From: Pampus argenteus
Lineage: Eukaryota > Chordata > Actinopteri > Scombriformes > Stromateidae
Direction of reading: 5' to 3'
DNA length: 64,000 bases
NCBI GenBank assembly: GCA_036937835.1
Contig: CM072880.1
Coordinates: 827,501-891,500, forward strand
The notes beneath the pieces are model-generated. The model ran no database searches. It was not told where the DNA came from and saw only the letters and a program-made list of their open reading frames with translations. Shown here in pieces: positions 11,567 to 22,064 of the stretch; position 1 is the stretch's first letter; every line of letters starts with the position of its first letter. A program made the translations under genes and the position numbers.

Positions 11567-12039
11567 ATATGAGGAAGAAATGAAGTAAAATGGAAAATGG
11601 TGGAATAGTGTGAATAGTGATACACAAATAAAGATTAATACGTCATTTTACAGCTCCTTTAAAGAGTAATGTGCAGGTGTTTTACAGAGAGGGTGGTGCT
11701 GATTCAGTATATCTGGGTTCATACGTTGTTGTTACTTTGCAAAATATATTAATCATTTATACTCATATAAATGTTTTAACTAAAATACTCCTTTTTCAGT
11801 GTGTAGTTCTGACTACACATCAGCAGGTTCGGATTACATTTCCTTTATGTTACCAAATGACAACCTCGTCATAACCTTAAAGACATTATTAACTATTGAA
11901 ACACAAAATTACACACTGAAAGCATTTCCTGACAGTTAAAGAATTATTAAAATCTTTTAAAAATTAAGAACTTTGATATAATGAATATAATGAATGTCCT
12001 AAAAACTGACCATTTTCTTAATAATTTCCCTGGATATTT

Positions 12040-12190
12040 AATATTAAAGTGTTATAGCGGATCGAGGGTCTAAGGACAGAGGGTGTCACTCCCTGTACAG
12101 ATTGTAAAGCCCTCTGAGACAAATGCATTTTGTGATTTTGGGCTATATAAATAAAATTTGATTTAATTTGATTTGATTTGATTTTGAAAA
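12040..12190 (+). mobile_element. 3' tail of a teleost non-LTR retrotransposon
   Basis: The run contains CCCTGTACAGATTGTAAAGC, CCTCTGAGACAAATGCA and GGGCTATATAAATAAAATTT, then ends in TTGATTTGATTTGATT repeats. This 3' end with a short ATTTG tail is a recurrent signature of fish LINEs. It is on the same strand as the reverse transcriptase fragment 2.3 kb upstream, but the intervening DNA is unique, so I do not join them. Confidence 0.65.
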
Positions 12191-12302
12191 GCAAATAACA
12201 TAATTCTTTATAATAACATAATTCCAGGTAACCTGTTGGCATAAAATATGGGAAACTGACATGTTTCCATGCAGCTGTTTCTATGTCTCTATATTTATTT
12301 AT

Positions 12303-12340
12303 TTGTGTGTGTGTGTGTGCGTGTGTGTGTGTGTGTGTGA
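12303..12340. repeat. (TG)n microsatellite
   Basis: TG run with one GC interruption, about 38 bp. Confidence 0.85.
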
Positions 12341-13057
12341 GATCGTTATCTGACAGTTAGTTCAAGGAGAGTTTAACCTGAAAACACAGACAGGAAGAGG
12401 AGGAGGAGAAAGAGGGAAAGTGAGGTGGAGGAGTGGAGATTAGGAGAAAAGAGTAAACTAATTAGTCCAGGAGGCTTTAGCACCGCATCCAGACGTCAGG
12501 AGGATTAAATAAACTGAATGTGTGTGTGATCAATATTCATCATTACAGGTGAAAATGTCCTCAGGCAAAACATTGACGTCACACTCAGAGAGGCTGCTGT
12601 TTGTTCTGCACTTTGTCATGTAAATTATCATTCAACACGTCACTTCTTTAACATGTGAAGTTGTGTTCATCATCACTGTCAGACTCATTATAGCTACGTT
12701 TTATCAACAGGATGAAAATCGATCTACACCTTCTTTCTCTTTGTTAAATCCTGACGCCTACATTACCCACAATGTCAGTCAACAGTTCAGATTCAGGCGT
12801 GTTACGCCAGTAGCGGCTAAGCCTGAGGTCACATGTTAAACATGGTCATCAACACACATGAAGGTTTGTAGAAATGCTGCCTGCAAGTCAAAAATCAGGC
12901 TTCAAGTTAGAACTACTTCATTTTTGCACGTGCTCACAAACGTCTCTCCATAATTTGTTGCTAAGGTGGTTGCTAAGGTGTTTCCATGTGTTGTCATATT
13001 GTCTACTCTCATATTTCAGTATAGTTTGTTTCTGTAGCCTTACGTAGCTTCCTGAAG

Positions 13058-13190
13058 CCGACCAATCAGAACAGAGGCGGGCCTTAAAGAGACAGGAGCT
13101 AAAGCGGCCTGTTTGAGACAGAGGCTGAACTGAGGGGCTTCATAAAGGACCAGGATAAGATCAATAAGGAGATTTTACCTGGAAACCATG
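13058..13190 (+). repeat. dispersed repeat, copy 2
   Basis: Matches the reverse complement of 5,290-5,450, beginning at GACCAATCAGAACAGAG and ending at TTTTACCTGGAAACCATG. The two copies face opposite directions 7.7 kb apart. This copy lacks about 18 bp present in the other after the first block. Confidence 0.7.
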
Positions 13191-13939
13191 TGTGAACCAA
13201 ATGTCATGACGATCCATCTAGTAGTTGTTGAGATATTCAGGCAGACATTGTGCTTCTAACTGACTCTAGACTTCAGATCAAGAAGGTTTATGGTTCAAAC
13301 CCAGCAGCTGAGGCTCAGCTGAACACAATGTCCAGAAGAAAGACTAAAACATCTTCATTCATGACTCACATTGACACTGTAGATTTATCACTTTAGTTTG
13401 AATTCATTTCATTTAAGAACTTTTACTTTCAACATGGAACAACCGACTCACCAACCCTGAAACTGCATTTTTTCTTTTTGTTGTTGTTGTTGTTCCTTGT
13501 TTTGATTGGATGACGTCACCTGTTTTCCTCTAAACATGATGGACTGAACTGATGGATGGAGCAGTTAAAGGAGCAGTTCACAGTTTGCTGCCTCGCCTCT
13601 GCAGGCAGACAGCGCCCCCTGCTGGCTGAAACATTAACAACATGTATTTTTACATGGATCCAGTGCTTCAGACTGTTTAAAACAGTCCAAACGTCATCAT
13701 CTAATATATTGATAATATTATTGATGACGACCTTTCCTTTTCTTTTGTTTCTTTTACTGACATAAATGTGCTTCTTTAGTTACAGTTTCTTACCTTATTT
13801 TTTATTTTAATTATTTAATTGTATTTTAAATTTCAGTGACTTTCTGCAGATTCACACAGCTAGCAGCATTTTTGCATGTGTATGTGTTTGTTAGTGAGGT
13901 TTAATTACAACCGGATGTCTGATTGTCCCCGTTAATGGG

Positions 13940-14605
13940 CTCTCTCTGTGTGGGAGTGGTCTTCTGCAGGTCACGTGGTCCGGGCCTTTGTTGATGTGAT
14001 TCACTGGAGAAAGACCAGGAGGACAAAAAAGTCCCGGTCCGACCGACCGCATCTGTGCATCCTTCCCGGCGTACACTCTCTCCGCTTCGGCCTGGATGCT
14101 GCTGGAAACCCCTCCGGACCTTTTTCTGGATCTTACTCCGCGGTGTTCCGCGGTTCTCCCCGCCGGTTTGAGTGCGAGGCAGCGGGGCTGGGGGATGGAG
14201 GCTCAGTCCGGGCTGTGAGCAGACTGGTTTTCAGGGGTGGTGGAGGTGTGGGGGTCGGTGTGTGAAGCCCCAGGCCCTGCTTTGCTTTGTTATCCCGGCT
14301 TCATTTTGCAGCCTTGCTTCGGGCTTCCTCGTCGTTTGTTCTCGGCAGAGTTTGGACAGAAACACATGGACAACAGGAGACTCTACTGAGGCTTTAAAAG
14401 AAAAACTGATTCCTTGTCTTTTTGTTTTTCTTTACCTTTCTATCTTTCTACTCATCTGTCCACCTCTGTACACACCTGTAAGTCTATTACTGTTTACCTG
14501 TGTGTTTCTTCACCTCTTTCTTTCCCTCTTACCCTCCATTTATCCCTTAAAGTCTCTGTTACCCTTCAGTCTCTCCATCTGTCCCCCCTCCCTCCGTCCT
14601 CCATC
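13940..14605 (+). promoter_or_regulatory. tmeff1: tmeff1 promoter/5'UTR region
   Basis: The 650 bp before the tmeff1 start codon turn GC- and CpG-rich around 13,960-14,270 (GGTCCGACCGACCGC, CTCCGCGGTGTTCCGCGG), then pyrimidine-rich up to the ATG. This fits a CpG-type vertebrate promoter plus 5'UTR. The transcription start cannot be placed by eye, and no TATA box was recognised. An open + strand frame at 13,948-14,265 has no family resemblance and I regard it as untranslated. Confidence 0.4.
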
Positions 14606-14750
14606 ATGGCTCCACTGTGCCGGTTCTCCCGGTACTTCTGGTGCTGCTGCCTGCTGGTTCTGCTGGTTCTGCCCGCAGCCCGGAGCTCGTTCGCCCGCAA
14701 CGGTGGCGGCAGTGCGGACTGCGGCCCCGGGAAGGCCGCCGACTGCCCAG
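14606..14750 (+). CDS. tmeff1: tmeff1 exon 1: signal peptide
   Basis: The ATG at 14,606 opens [20 protein letters not shown] and continues to LPAARSSFA, a basic n-region, hydrophobic core and small-residue cleavage region. The exon ends ...DCP with donor CAG|GTGAGA in phase 1. An upstream in-frame ATG at 14,414 exists in the pyrimidine-rich leader. I prefer 14,606 because it places the signal peptide at the N-terminus. Confidence 0.88.
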
Positions 14751-15169
14751 GTGAGACACTCCCAGCCCGTTTACACCTGAACACGTCACAGTGTGAAGCT
14801 GCTGGGGTTCAGTTAATTTCCCTCATGTTGAAGGTTTGAGGTCAGAGGTCACAGTTTTGATATTGATTGTGTCAGTGCAGCTGATCATGACCCTGCCTTT
14901 GTGTTTCTGTTGTTATGACGACCACAGCATCAAGATAAAACAGATTTGATGGAGACTCATGAACACAATCTGATACTCAAAGATGAACATGTGACCCGTG
15001 TGCTGCTGCATCCATGAGACAGTGTCGTCATGACAACAGAAACATGAACAAATCTGCACTGTGATCAGAGGTAGTAACAAGGTTTACCCTGATGAAGCGG
15101 CCATATTGCTGCTGGCAGGTGTGTGTGTGTGTGTGTGTTTAACTCAGTTCAAGGCCTTTATATTACAGG

Positions 15170-15205
<36 letters not shown>

Positions 15206-17220
15206 TGACCACTCCTCACTTTAACTCTATTTTCGGGTTAATTACAGGGAGGAGAAACAGGGTGAGGCTGAGTGAGGGAGTGTCCTGTGTTTGTAGGCAC
15301 ATATGTGTGTGTGTTTAGCGTGTTTGTGTTCTGTATGTTCTCATGACGACATCTGAGTGGAACCTCATTCACTCATAAACATAAAGGACAAGTGTGTAAA
15401 TATTCTGTGAATTTATGGATCATCACCGTAAACTGGTGAGAGTTTAAACGAGTTTAATGTTGTTATCTTTAAGCTGTAGTGAGGACCAGGCAGCTTGAAA
15501 CACAAGTCAGTCCAACGAGTCTCTCTGAACTCAGGCCCTCTAATCAGTGAGCTGATGGTCAATTATTGATCCATCAATAAGATTTGAAGACTTATAGCAG
15601 GTGACGTCTTAGATACAGACTGTGGTCACGTCTCTGTCTGGACGTGTTGTCTGTCATTAACTATTTTAATTAGCTTCTCGCTTAATTAAAATAACAACGC
15701 ATATAGATATAGATAAAATGAAACGTTACGTTCATATTTTAGACGTTTATTTATGTGTGTTTAGACGTGTTATTGGAGTATATTTTATTATATAAAACTT
15801 AAGGATGATGCTGTTCGAGTATAGTGTCACAGTCACATGTTCAACTAATTTATATACAGTTGCATTGTTCAGCTGTCCACATACTTTTGGCCTTGTAGTG
15901 ATGTAGAGAGAGAGATGATGGAGGCTGATACAGAGACAGACTCTCTTCCCCTCCAGTTAAAGGTCGATCCGCTTTACTCGCTGCCTCTTCATCACTAACG
16001 GGCCTTGAATCAGCTTCACTGCAGCTTCATCGCTGATGAAACACATCAAGGGATCATGTTCATGTGGATGCTCAGTCTCATGAACACATGAGAGTCTCAT
16101 AAATACATGAGAGTCTCATGAATACATGAGAGTCTCATGAATAGATGGCAAATGATCACCAACTATTTTGATAATTGATTGTTTTGAGTCATTTTTAAGG
16201 AAAGCTATTGAAATTATCTGGTTGTGTGACACATTCGATCAATCAATATTCTCTGGTTGCATATTCTGTTATTATTATTATTATTGATATTATTATATTC
16301 TATATGTATCCGTCCAGTGTTTCTTTGCTCTGTAGAGGAAGTTCAGCTGGTGTTACAGTCTTATATGTCAGCTGGGTTCAGCTCTGCAGTCATGTCACTG
16401 ATCACCGACTCTTCAGCGTGTCTCCGAGGTTTGAATCAGTGACCTGAAATCTGGCTGACACACTTTCTGTCAGAGATGGAGAGTTTGAAGGAAGTTTAAA
16501 GGACTACGCCGCTGCTCTTATTGGAGTCCTGGAAGCTGAAACTCTGAACTTCATGTTGTTGTTAACATCTCTGTGCAGACAGATCGCTGTCAGGCTTATG
16601 AAAACATTTCTGACCTCTGAAACTGAAAGACTGTTCACAGTGGAGAGGATGGAACCAGATCATGGGTTGATCAATGATCAGTGATCACTACTGATAGATC
16701 GATCGATCAACAAAGACGATTGATTTCAGTCTGATCCACCGGACACACACGTGTGTGTGTGTGTGTGTCAGCAGGCTGTTCTGGCTCGATCAGCACACTC
16801 AGGTATTTACTAATTACAAGGGACGCGGGGGTCACGACCCCTGTAATTACCAGCTCTAATTGGCTAGCCTGCAGGCCAACAGCCAATCAGCTGACATCAG
16901 AAAATGACCACCCTGGATAATTGTGTGTGTGTGTGTGTGTGTATTTTGGAGTTTAGGAAATTGTTATCACCATTTTTGTATTGTTTCCTGATGTTTTCAG
17001 ACCAAACAATTGATTGATTTTTTGCTGAACCTCATTGTGACCTTAGTGGTGTCAGCAGCTTTATTGATCGTGATTTATCTTTATCATCTATTGTATTTAT
17101 TTCAGATCTGTCAGAGAAGAAGAGCGACCTGCGTGTGTGTGATGCCGGGACGTGTCGCTACGGAGGAACCTGCCGTGAGAACGGAGCCGACATCAAGTGT
17201 GTCTGTCAGTTCCACGTGAG

Positions 17221-17282
<62 letters not shown>

Positions 17283-18822
17283 TGATGATTTGATCAAGGA
17301 ATTGTCTCATCAAGTATTGTAATTTCCAGAAACAAATGTTGTTTTATATATATGTTGAAGTAAGTGTGTGTGTGTGTGTGTGTGTGTGCGTGTGTGTGTG
17401 TATGTGTGTGTGTGTGTGTTGCAGTGCCATAAGAAGTACGTCCCTGTGTGTGGCTCGAATGGAGACACGTATCAGAATGAGTGTTTCCTCAAGAGAGCCG
17501 CCTGCAAGAAACAAAGAGCCATCACCATCCTGTCAGATGGACCCTGTTACCATGGTAACACACATGTTTCTGTCCCTGTCTGAGCAGCAGCAGTTTACTT
17601 TGCAAACTTTGATGATGTTATCTTATACCACAGAAAAGTCCATGTGTTAGTCTTTCCTATATATATTCTCATATTAAAAAGTGCTCCTAATATTTTCATG
17701 TATGTTAATGGACGTGAATAATAAACATAAAGTAGAATTGTCACCTTTCTGTAGAACAGTTTACAGGCTAAGATTTAGACACTGTTTGTTTCCATAAAAG
17801 AAGATCTAAAGTCCAGATTTTCCAGCACGACTGTGAAGTGTCACAGGAAGTGAATCTCCTGTTGTTGTGAAGGTGCAGATATTGATTGATTGATTGATCA
17901 GATATAGAGAGAGAGGATGTGAAGCTGCAGCAGGCAGACGATGGTTCATCATAACAACATCATAACGTCTCTGTTTCTGTCTGTCAGACGGTGGTTCGGG
18001 ATCTGGTGATGGAGGTAAACACCTTCTTATTTCTCATCTTTACTTGTTTCAGATATCTTGAAAGATGCATAATATTACTGCTGCAACCGATAATAAAAAT
18101 AATGTCGTAATAAGGAAGTCTCACCAGAAAATGATAAACTGATTAATGTAGATTCAAGACATCTCCACCATAGAGATGCAATCCTGTTAAATCACCACAC
18201 GCATGAAATCAACATTATTTTTCACAGTTTCTGCAGTTTTACAATCACATAACACAATCTTTGAAAAAAACTGCTGCATTAATAAAAAAACAACACAATA
18301 AAAAAATAAAAATACTAATAATAATAAATGTCGAGTTCTTGTTGTGATGTTTTGCATCTCTGCAGATGACGAGGGTTCAGGTCACGGTAAAAAGGCCTCA
18401 AAATGTGGAAGCTGCAAGTTTGGAGCTGAGTGTGACGAAGACTCTGAGGATATGCTGTTAGTACACACACACACACACACACACTGACACACACTGACAC
18501 ACACACACACACACACACACTGACACACACTGACACACACACACACAGACACACACACACACACAGACACACACACACACACACAGACACACACACACAG
18601 ACAGACACACACACAGACACACACACAGACACACAAACACTCACACACAGACACACACACACACACACACTGACACACACACAGACACACACACACACAG
18701 ACACACACACAGACACACAAACACTCACACACAGACACACACACACACACACACTGACACACACACAGACACACACACACACAGACACACACACACACAC
18801 AGACACAAACACACACACACAG

Positions 18823-18854
<32 letters not shown>

Positions 18855-19198
18855 ACACACACACACTCACACACAGACACACACACAGACACACACACAG
18901 ACACACAAACACTCACACACAGACACACACACACACACACACTGACACACACACAGACACACACACACACAGACACACACACACACACACACACAGACAC
19001 AAACACACACACACAGACACACACACACACACAGACACACACACAGACACACACACAGACACACAAACACTCACACACAGACACACACACACACACACAC
19101 TGACACACACACAGACACACACACACACAGACACACACACACACACACACACTGACACACACACACACACACACACAGACACAAACACACACACACAG

Positions 19199-19230
<32 letters not shown>

Positions 19231-20664
19231 ACACACACACAGACACACAGACACACACACACACACAACAAACTTTGTATGTTTTCTGGTTTTGTTACTG
19301 CTTCTCCACAGAAAGTTGTTTCATAATCAGTTTCCGTTTGTGTGTTGTTTAGCTGCATGTGTAACATTGTGTGTAACGGCCACAACGACAACCCGGTGTG
19401 TGGCAGCGATGGCGCCACCTACGACACGCCGTGCCACGTCCGCGAGGCGTCGTGCCTCAAACAGCTCAAGATCGATATCAAACACGTGGGCCGTTGCCAA
19501 GGTAACAACACACACTGCTGTGGTGATCTCATATCATGACAACCACAAACCCTGCAGAGAGGAGGAGGAGGAAAAAGAAAAGAGGTAACGGGGGAACTAG
19601 AGGAGAAGGAAAGATAAGAAGAGGAAAAAGAAACAAAAAGTGAGGAGAAAAGATGAGGGAGTGTTGTAGGAAGAGGACAAGAAAGTAGAGAAGGAAAGAC
19701 GATCAGAAATGGGAAGAGAAGAGATAGAAAGACTTGGAGGAGAGATGGAAGAAGAAGGAGGGATAGAGGAAGAGGAAAGGTAGTAGAGTATAAGAAAACT
19801 TTAAGAAAAATGAGAAAGAGAAAGGAAAAGAAAACATAAGAGATAAAGCAAAAGGAGACGAAAGAAAAGATGAGGTAGGCAAAAGGAAAAGAGAAGAAAT
19901 GAGATGAAGAGAAGGGAGAAAATAGAGGAGGAAAAGAAGAGAAGATGAAAACATGTAAGAAGAAGAAAGATGCAATGTGGAGAAGATAAACGACAGGAGG
20001 AAAAGATGGATGAAAGAAAAGGAAAAGCAGCAAAACAAGGAGGAGAAGAACAGAGCAGGAGAGAAGAAGGGAGGATAAAAAAGAGACTGCTGCTCATCTA
20101 TAAGGAATGATGACCTGACCCCGATCTGAACACACACACACACACACACACACACCGAGGATCAACACAGCTGGCTGAACAACCAGCTGCTCAGAGTTTA
20201 CACCACGACTTCCTGCTTTTTATTTCTTCTTCTTCGGTGTTGTATGTTTCTCTGCTGTTCTTCTTCTCTTCTTGAGTTCAGGATGATCACAGCAACATGT
20301 TTCACTGGTCATTGTGTTGTGAATCTGTCCTGTTTAAGGTCTCTTTCATAAAGATCAGGCGTAATATAAAAAGTCTCATATCTTCTTCTTCTGTGGTTTC
20401 AGATAAAAGCAGGAAGGATGACGGCATCAAGATGAAACCAGACGTCTACGGTAAGTCTGAAACAGTTTGACTGGGATGGCGTATCCTCCAATCAGCCAAT
20501 CAGAAACCAGAGTGTGTTTTTTTTTTTCCAGCCGTATCCAAACCTGGTGAGGGGGAGGGGTTTGTGGACAGCCCCACCCCCTGTACCGAAGACTACGCCC
20601 AGTTCTGTGAACATGGCCAATGTGAGATGAGACACAACCTGCCCACCTGCAGGTAACCTTAGTG

Positions 20665-20745
<81 letters not shown>

Positions 20746-21952
20746 TGAGTATTTCCATCTGATACAACTTTATATTTATTTAGTTCAGTACAAACCATCC
20801 ATAAAGGTATAAATATTAACGTGTGTGTGTGTGCGTGCGTGTGTGTGTGTGTCAGGTGTGAGGCAGCGTACGGCGGCCCTCAGTGCGATCAGCTCCTGGA
20901 CTTTAACATCCTGTACGTGGTGCCCAGCGGTCAGAAGCTGCACTACGTCCTCATCGCCGCCATCATCGGAGCCGTTCAGATCGCCGTCATTGTAGCTGTG
21001 GTCATGTGCTTCACCAGGTACGCACATTACATCACTACTGTTCATAGTACAAATACTACTACTAGTATCTATTAATACTACTGCTATATTTATTAGTGGT
21101 ACCACTATTAATACTAAAGCAAGTAAAGAAAGATCACTAAAACTACTATTTATATTAATATTAATACTGCGCAACTACTTCAAGTACTACTCTGGTGAGT
21201 TTACTGCAGTCAAAGGTTTGCTTTCAGATATGGGGGAACATGAATAGTGAATTTTACTCCTCCTCCTCTTCCCATCCTCCTCCTCCTCCTCCTCAGTGTC
21301 TGTGCTGTGCAGTACGGTGTCTGAGGCAGCAGAGGGCGCTCACACTCTGACATGCATCCTCTATGTCCTGAAACCAGCTGATGACCATCAGGGCCAAACA
21401 TTAAAATAAAGCATAATAACACTAAAGAGACGTTCAGGAGCATTCGGTACAACTCTCAGCGGCCCAAAAGTTTCATCAGAATCTAAGAGAAGATAAATAT
21501 AATTGAGTCATTTTTCAAGCAAGAATGATAAATATTATGTTGTTGTGTTTTTTAATGTTTAATTGGACTTTATATTTAATATCTTAATGTTTCAGAAAGA
21601 CAGAAAATAAGACTTTAACCTCTGATGAAGATTTATTATGATTATTTTTAGTCAGAAGAGTCGGTAGCTTGAAACATGTTACAAGACGTCCAATAATGTA
21701 AGATGATAGTTAAAAGAAGAAGAAGAAGAAGAAGAGAATCGGGGTCCTGGGGGCCCGATGTGTTGTAATACATTATCCAGCAAATGCAGGATTATCACAT
21801 GACCTTTAAAATAATCCAGTTTGTTTGTTCAACGTGGCAGCAGTATAATTCCTGTCGTGTCCTGCAGGAGATGCAACAAGACGAAGCGCGGCCGGAGACA
21901 GAAGCAGCACCTGGGCCACTTCCCGTCAGGAACATCCTCCCGGATGATGTAG
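14606..21952 (+). CDS. tmeff1: tomoregulin-1 (TMEFF1), ten coding exons
   Basis: Exons: 14,606-14,750; 17,106-17,215; 17,425-17,554; 17,988-18,014; 18,366-18,456; 19,353-19,501; 20,403-20,450; 20,532-20,652; 20,856-21,017; 21,868-21,952. All introns have GT-AG ends and the pieces join in frame to 1,068 nt (355 residues plus stop). Domain order is signal peptide, two follistatin/Kazal modules, one EGF-like module, one membrane helix and a short basic cytosolic tail ending SSRMM. The tail word [11 protein letters not shown] fits TMEFF1 rather than TMEFF2. TMEFF proteins are type I membrane proteins that modulate TGF-beta/Nodal/activin-type signalling. The human protein is about 380 residues, so this one is slightly short. 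cavin4 follows on the same strand, as in human 9q31. The duplicate suffix (a or b) cannot be decided. Confidence 0.93.
15868..15903. mobile_element. terminal-repeat relic of a Tc1-like element
   Basis: CTGTCCACATACTTTTGGCC followed by TTGTAGTG matches the classic end of fish Tc1/mariner-like elements. It is a solo end in tmeff1 intron 1, with no transposase sequence nearby. Confidence 0.5.
17106..17554 (+). CDS. tmeff1: tmeff1 exons 2-3: first follistatin/Kazal module
   Basis: Exon 2 (17,106-17,215) encodes the small EGF-like half, with [20 protein letters not shown]. Exon 3 (17,425-17,554) encodes the Kazal half, with [15 protein letters not shown] and a final GPC. The cysteine pattern C..C.C..VCGS.G.TY.NEC is diagnostic for a follistatin-like domain. 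The 209-bp intron between them begins with about 58 bp of CA repeat and ends with about 56 bp of TG repeat. Confidence 0.92.
17222..17280 (+). repeat. (CA)n at the donor end of tmeff1 intron 2
   Basis: About 58 bp of pure CA starts seven bases into the intron, directly after GTGAGT. Confidence 0.95.
17364..17420 (+). repeat. (TG)n at the acceptor end of tmeff1 intron 2
   Basis: About 56 bp of TG with a single GC and a single TA interruption ends at TTGCAG, leaving no conventional polypyrimidine tract. It is complementary to the CA tract 84 bp upstream. Confidence 0.95.
17988..19501 (+). CDS. tmeff1: tmeff1 exons 4-6: Ser-Gly linker and second follistatin/Kazal module
   Basis: Exon 4 (17,988-18,014) is a 27-nt microexon coding DGGSGSGDG. 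Exon 5 (18,366-18,456) continues [10 protein letters not shown], then [18 protein letters not shown]. Exon 6 (19,353-19,501) carries [22 protein letters not shown] and the Kazal end HVGRCQ. Ser-Gly dipeptides in acidic context are potential glycosaminoglycan attachment sites (inference). Exon 5 ends at GTTAGT directly before an 800-bp CA/GACA array. The phase join restores the codon CT|C (Leu). Confidence 0.9.
18461..19267 (+). repeat. CA/GACA/CTGACA higher-order array in tmeff1 intron 5
   Basis: About 800 bp of CA repeat is punctuated by CAGACA, CTGACA and CAAACACTCACACACAGACA words. The last composite word recurs near 18,633, 18,718, 18,907 and 19,065, so long blocks have been duplicated. 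The array begins only five bases after the exon 5 donor. All - strand open frames across it are repeat artefacts. Confidence 0.93.
19551..20088 (+). repeat. polypurine tract in tmeff1 intron 6
   Basis: About 540 bp of the sense strand are overwhelmingly A and G (GAGGAGGAGGAAAAAGAAAA type), with only scattered pyrimidines. It is not a simple tandem. The antisense translations, rich in Ser/Phe/Leu, are composition artefacts. Confidence 0.88.
20129..20155. repeat. (CA)n microsatellite in tmeff1 intron 6
   Basis: Pure CA run of about 27 bp just after the polypurine tract. Confidence 0.85.
20403..21952 (+). CDS. tmeff1: tmeff1 exons 7-10: EGF-like module, membrane span and tail
   Basis: Exon 7 (20,403-20,450) codes a charged linker. 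Exon 8 (20,532-20,652) starts the EGF module ([15 protein letters not shown]) and exon 9 (20,856-21,017) completes it ([12 protein letters not shown]), then gives a membrane helix [20 protein letters not shown]. Exon 10 (21,868-21,952) codes the tail [19 protein letters not shown]...SSRMM. All six EGF cysteines are present. The residue before the last cysteine, Arg in EGF receptor ligands and His in mammalian TMEFFs, is Gln here. The usual Gly of the GYxG turn is Ala. Confidence 0.9.
20663..20740 (+). repeat. (TG)n at the donor end of tmeff1 intron 8
   Basis: TG run with TTTG interruptions starts about 11 bases after the exon 8 donor. The same intron also ends in TG, so its two ends are not complementary, unlike intron 2. 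Confidence 0.9.
20820..20853 (+). repeat. (TG)n at the acceptor end of tmeff1 intron 8
   Basis: TG run with GC interruptions leads straight into TCAG of the exon 9 acceptor. Confidence 0.88.
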
Positions 21953-22058
21953 CTGCTCTTCTCTTTTCTCCTTAAACACAACAAGTTTTCGTACCACACA
22001 GACTGACAGCATTTTTGATATCTCAACTTTTTGGTGCCTCTTTTGTTTTCCTGTTTTT

Positions 22059-22064
22059 ATTAAA
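22059..22064 (+). terminator. tmeff1: possible tmeff1 polyadenylation signal
   Basis: ATTAAA lies about 107 nt after the stop codon. Further A-rich candidates occur downstream, including AATAAA at 24,254, so the true 3' end may be much longer. Confidence 0.25.

Noticed and set aside
18315..19418. Several open frames of 60-183 codons, all Cys-Val or Ser-Val
   Set aside because: They are translations of the CA/GACA array in tmeff1 intron 5; no codon structure beyond the repeat.
19419..20155. Long - strand open frame rich in Ser, Phe and Leu resembling a membrane protein
   Set aside because: It is the antisense of a polypurine tract in tmeff1 intron 6 and overlaps exon 6 in the wrong sense; pure composition effect.
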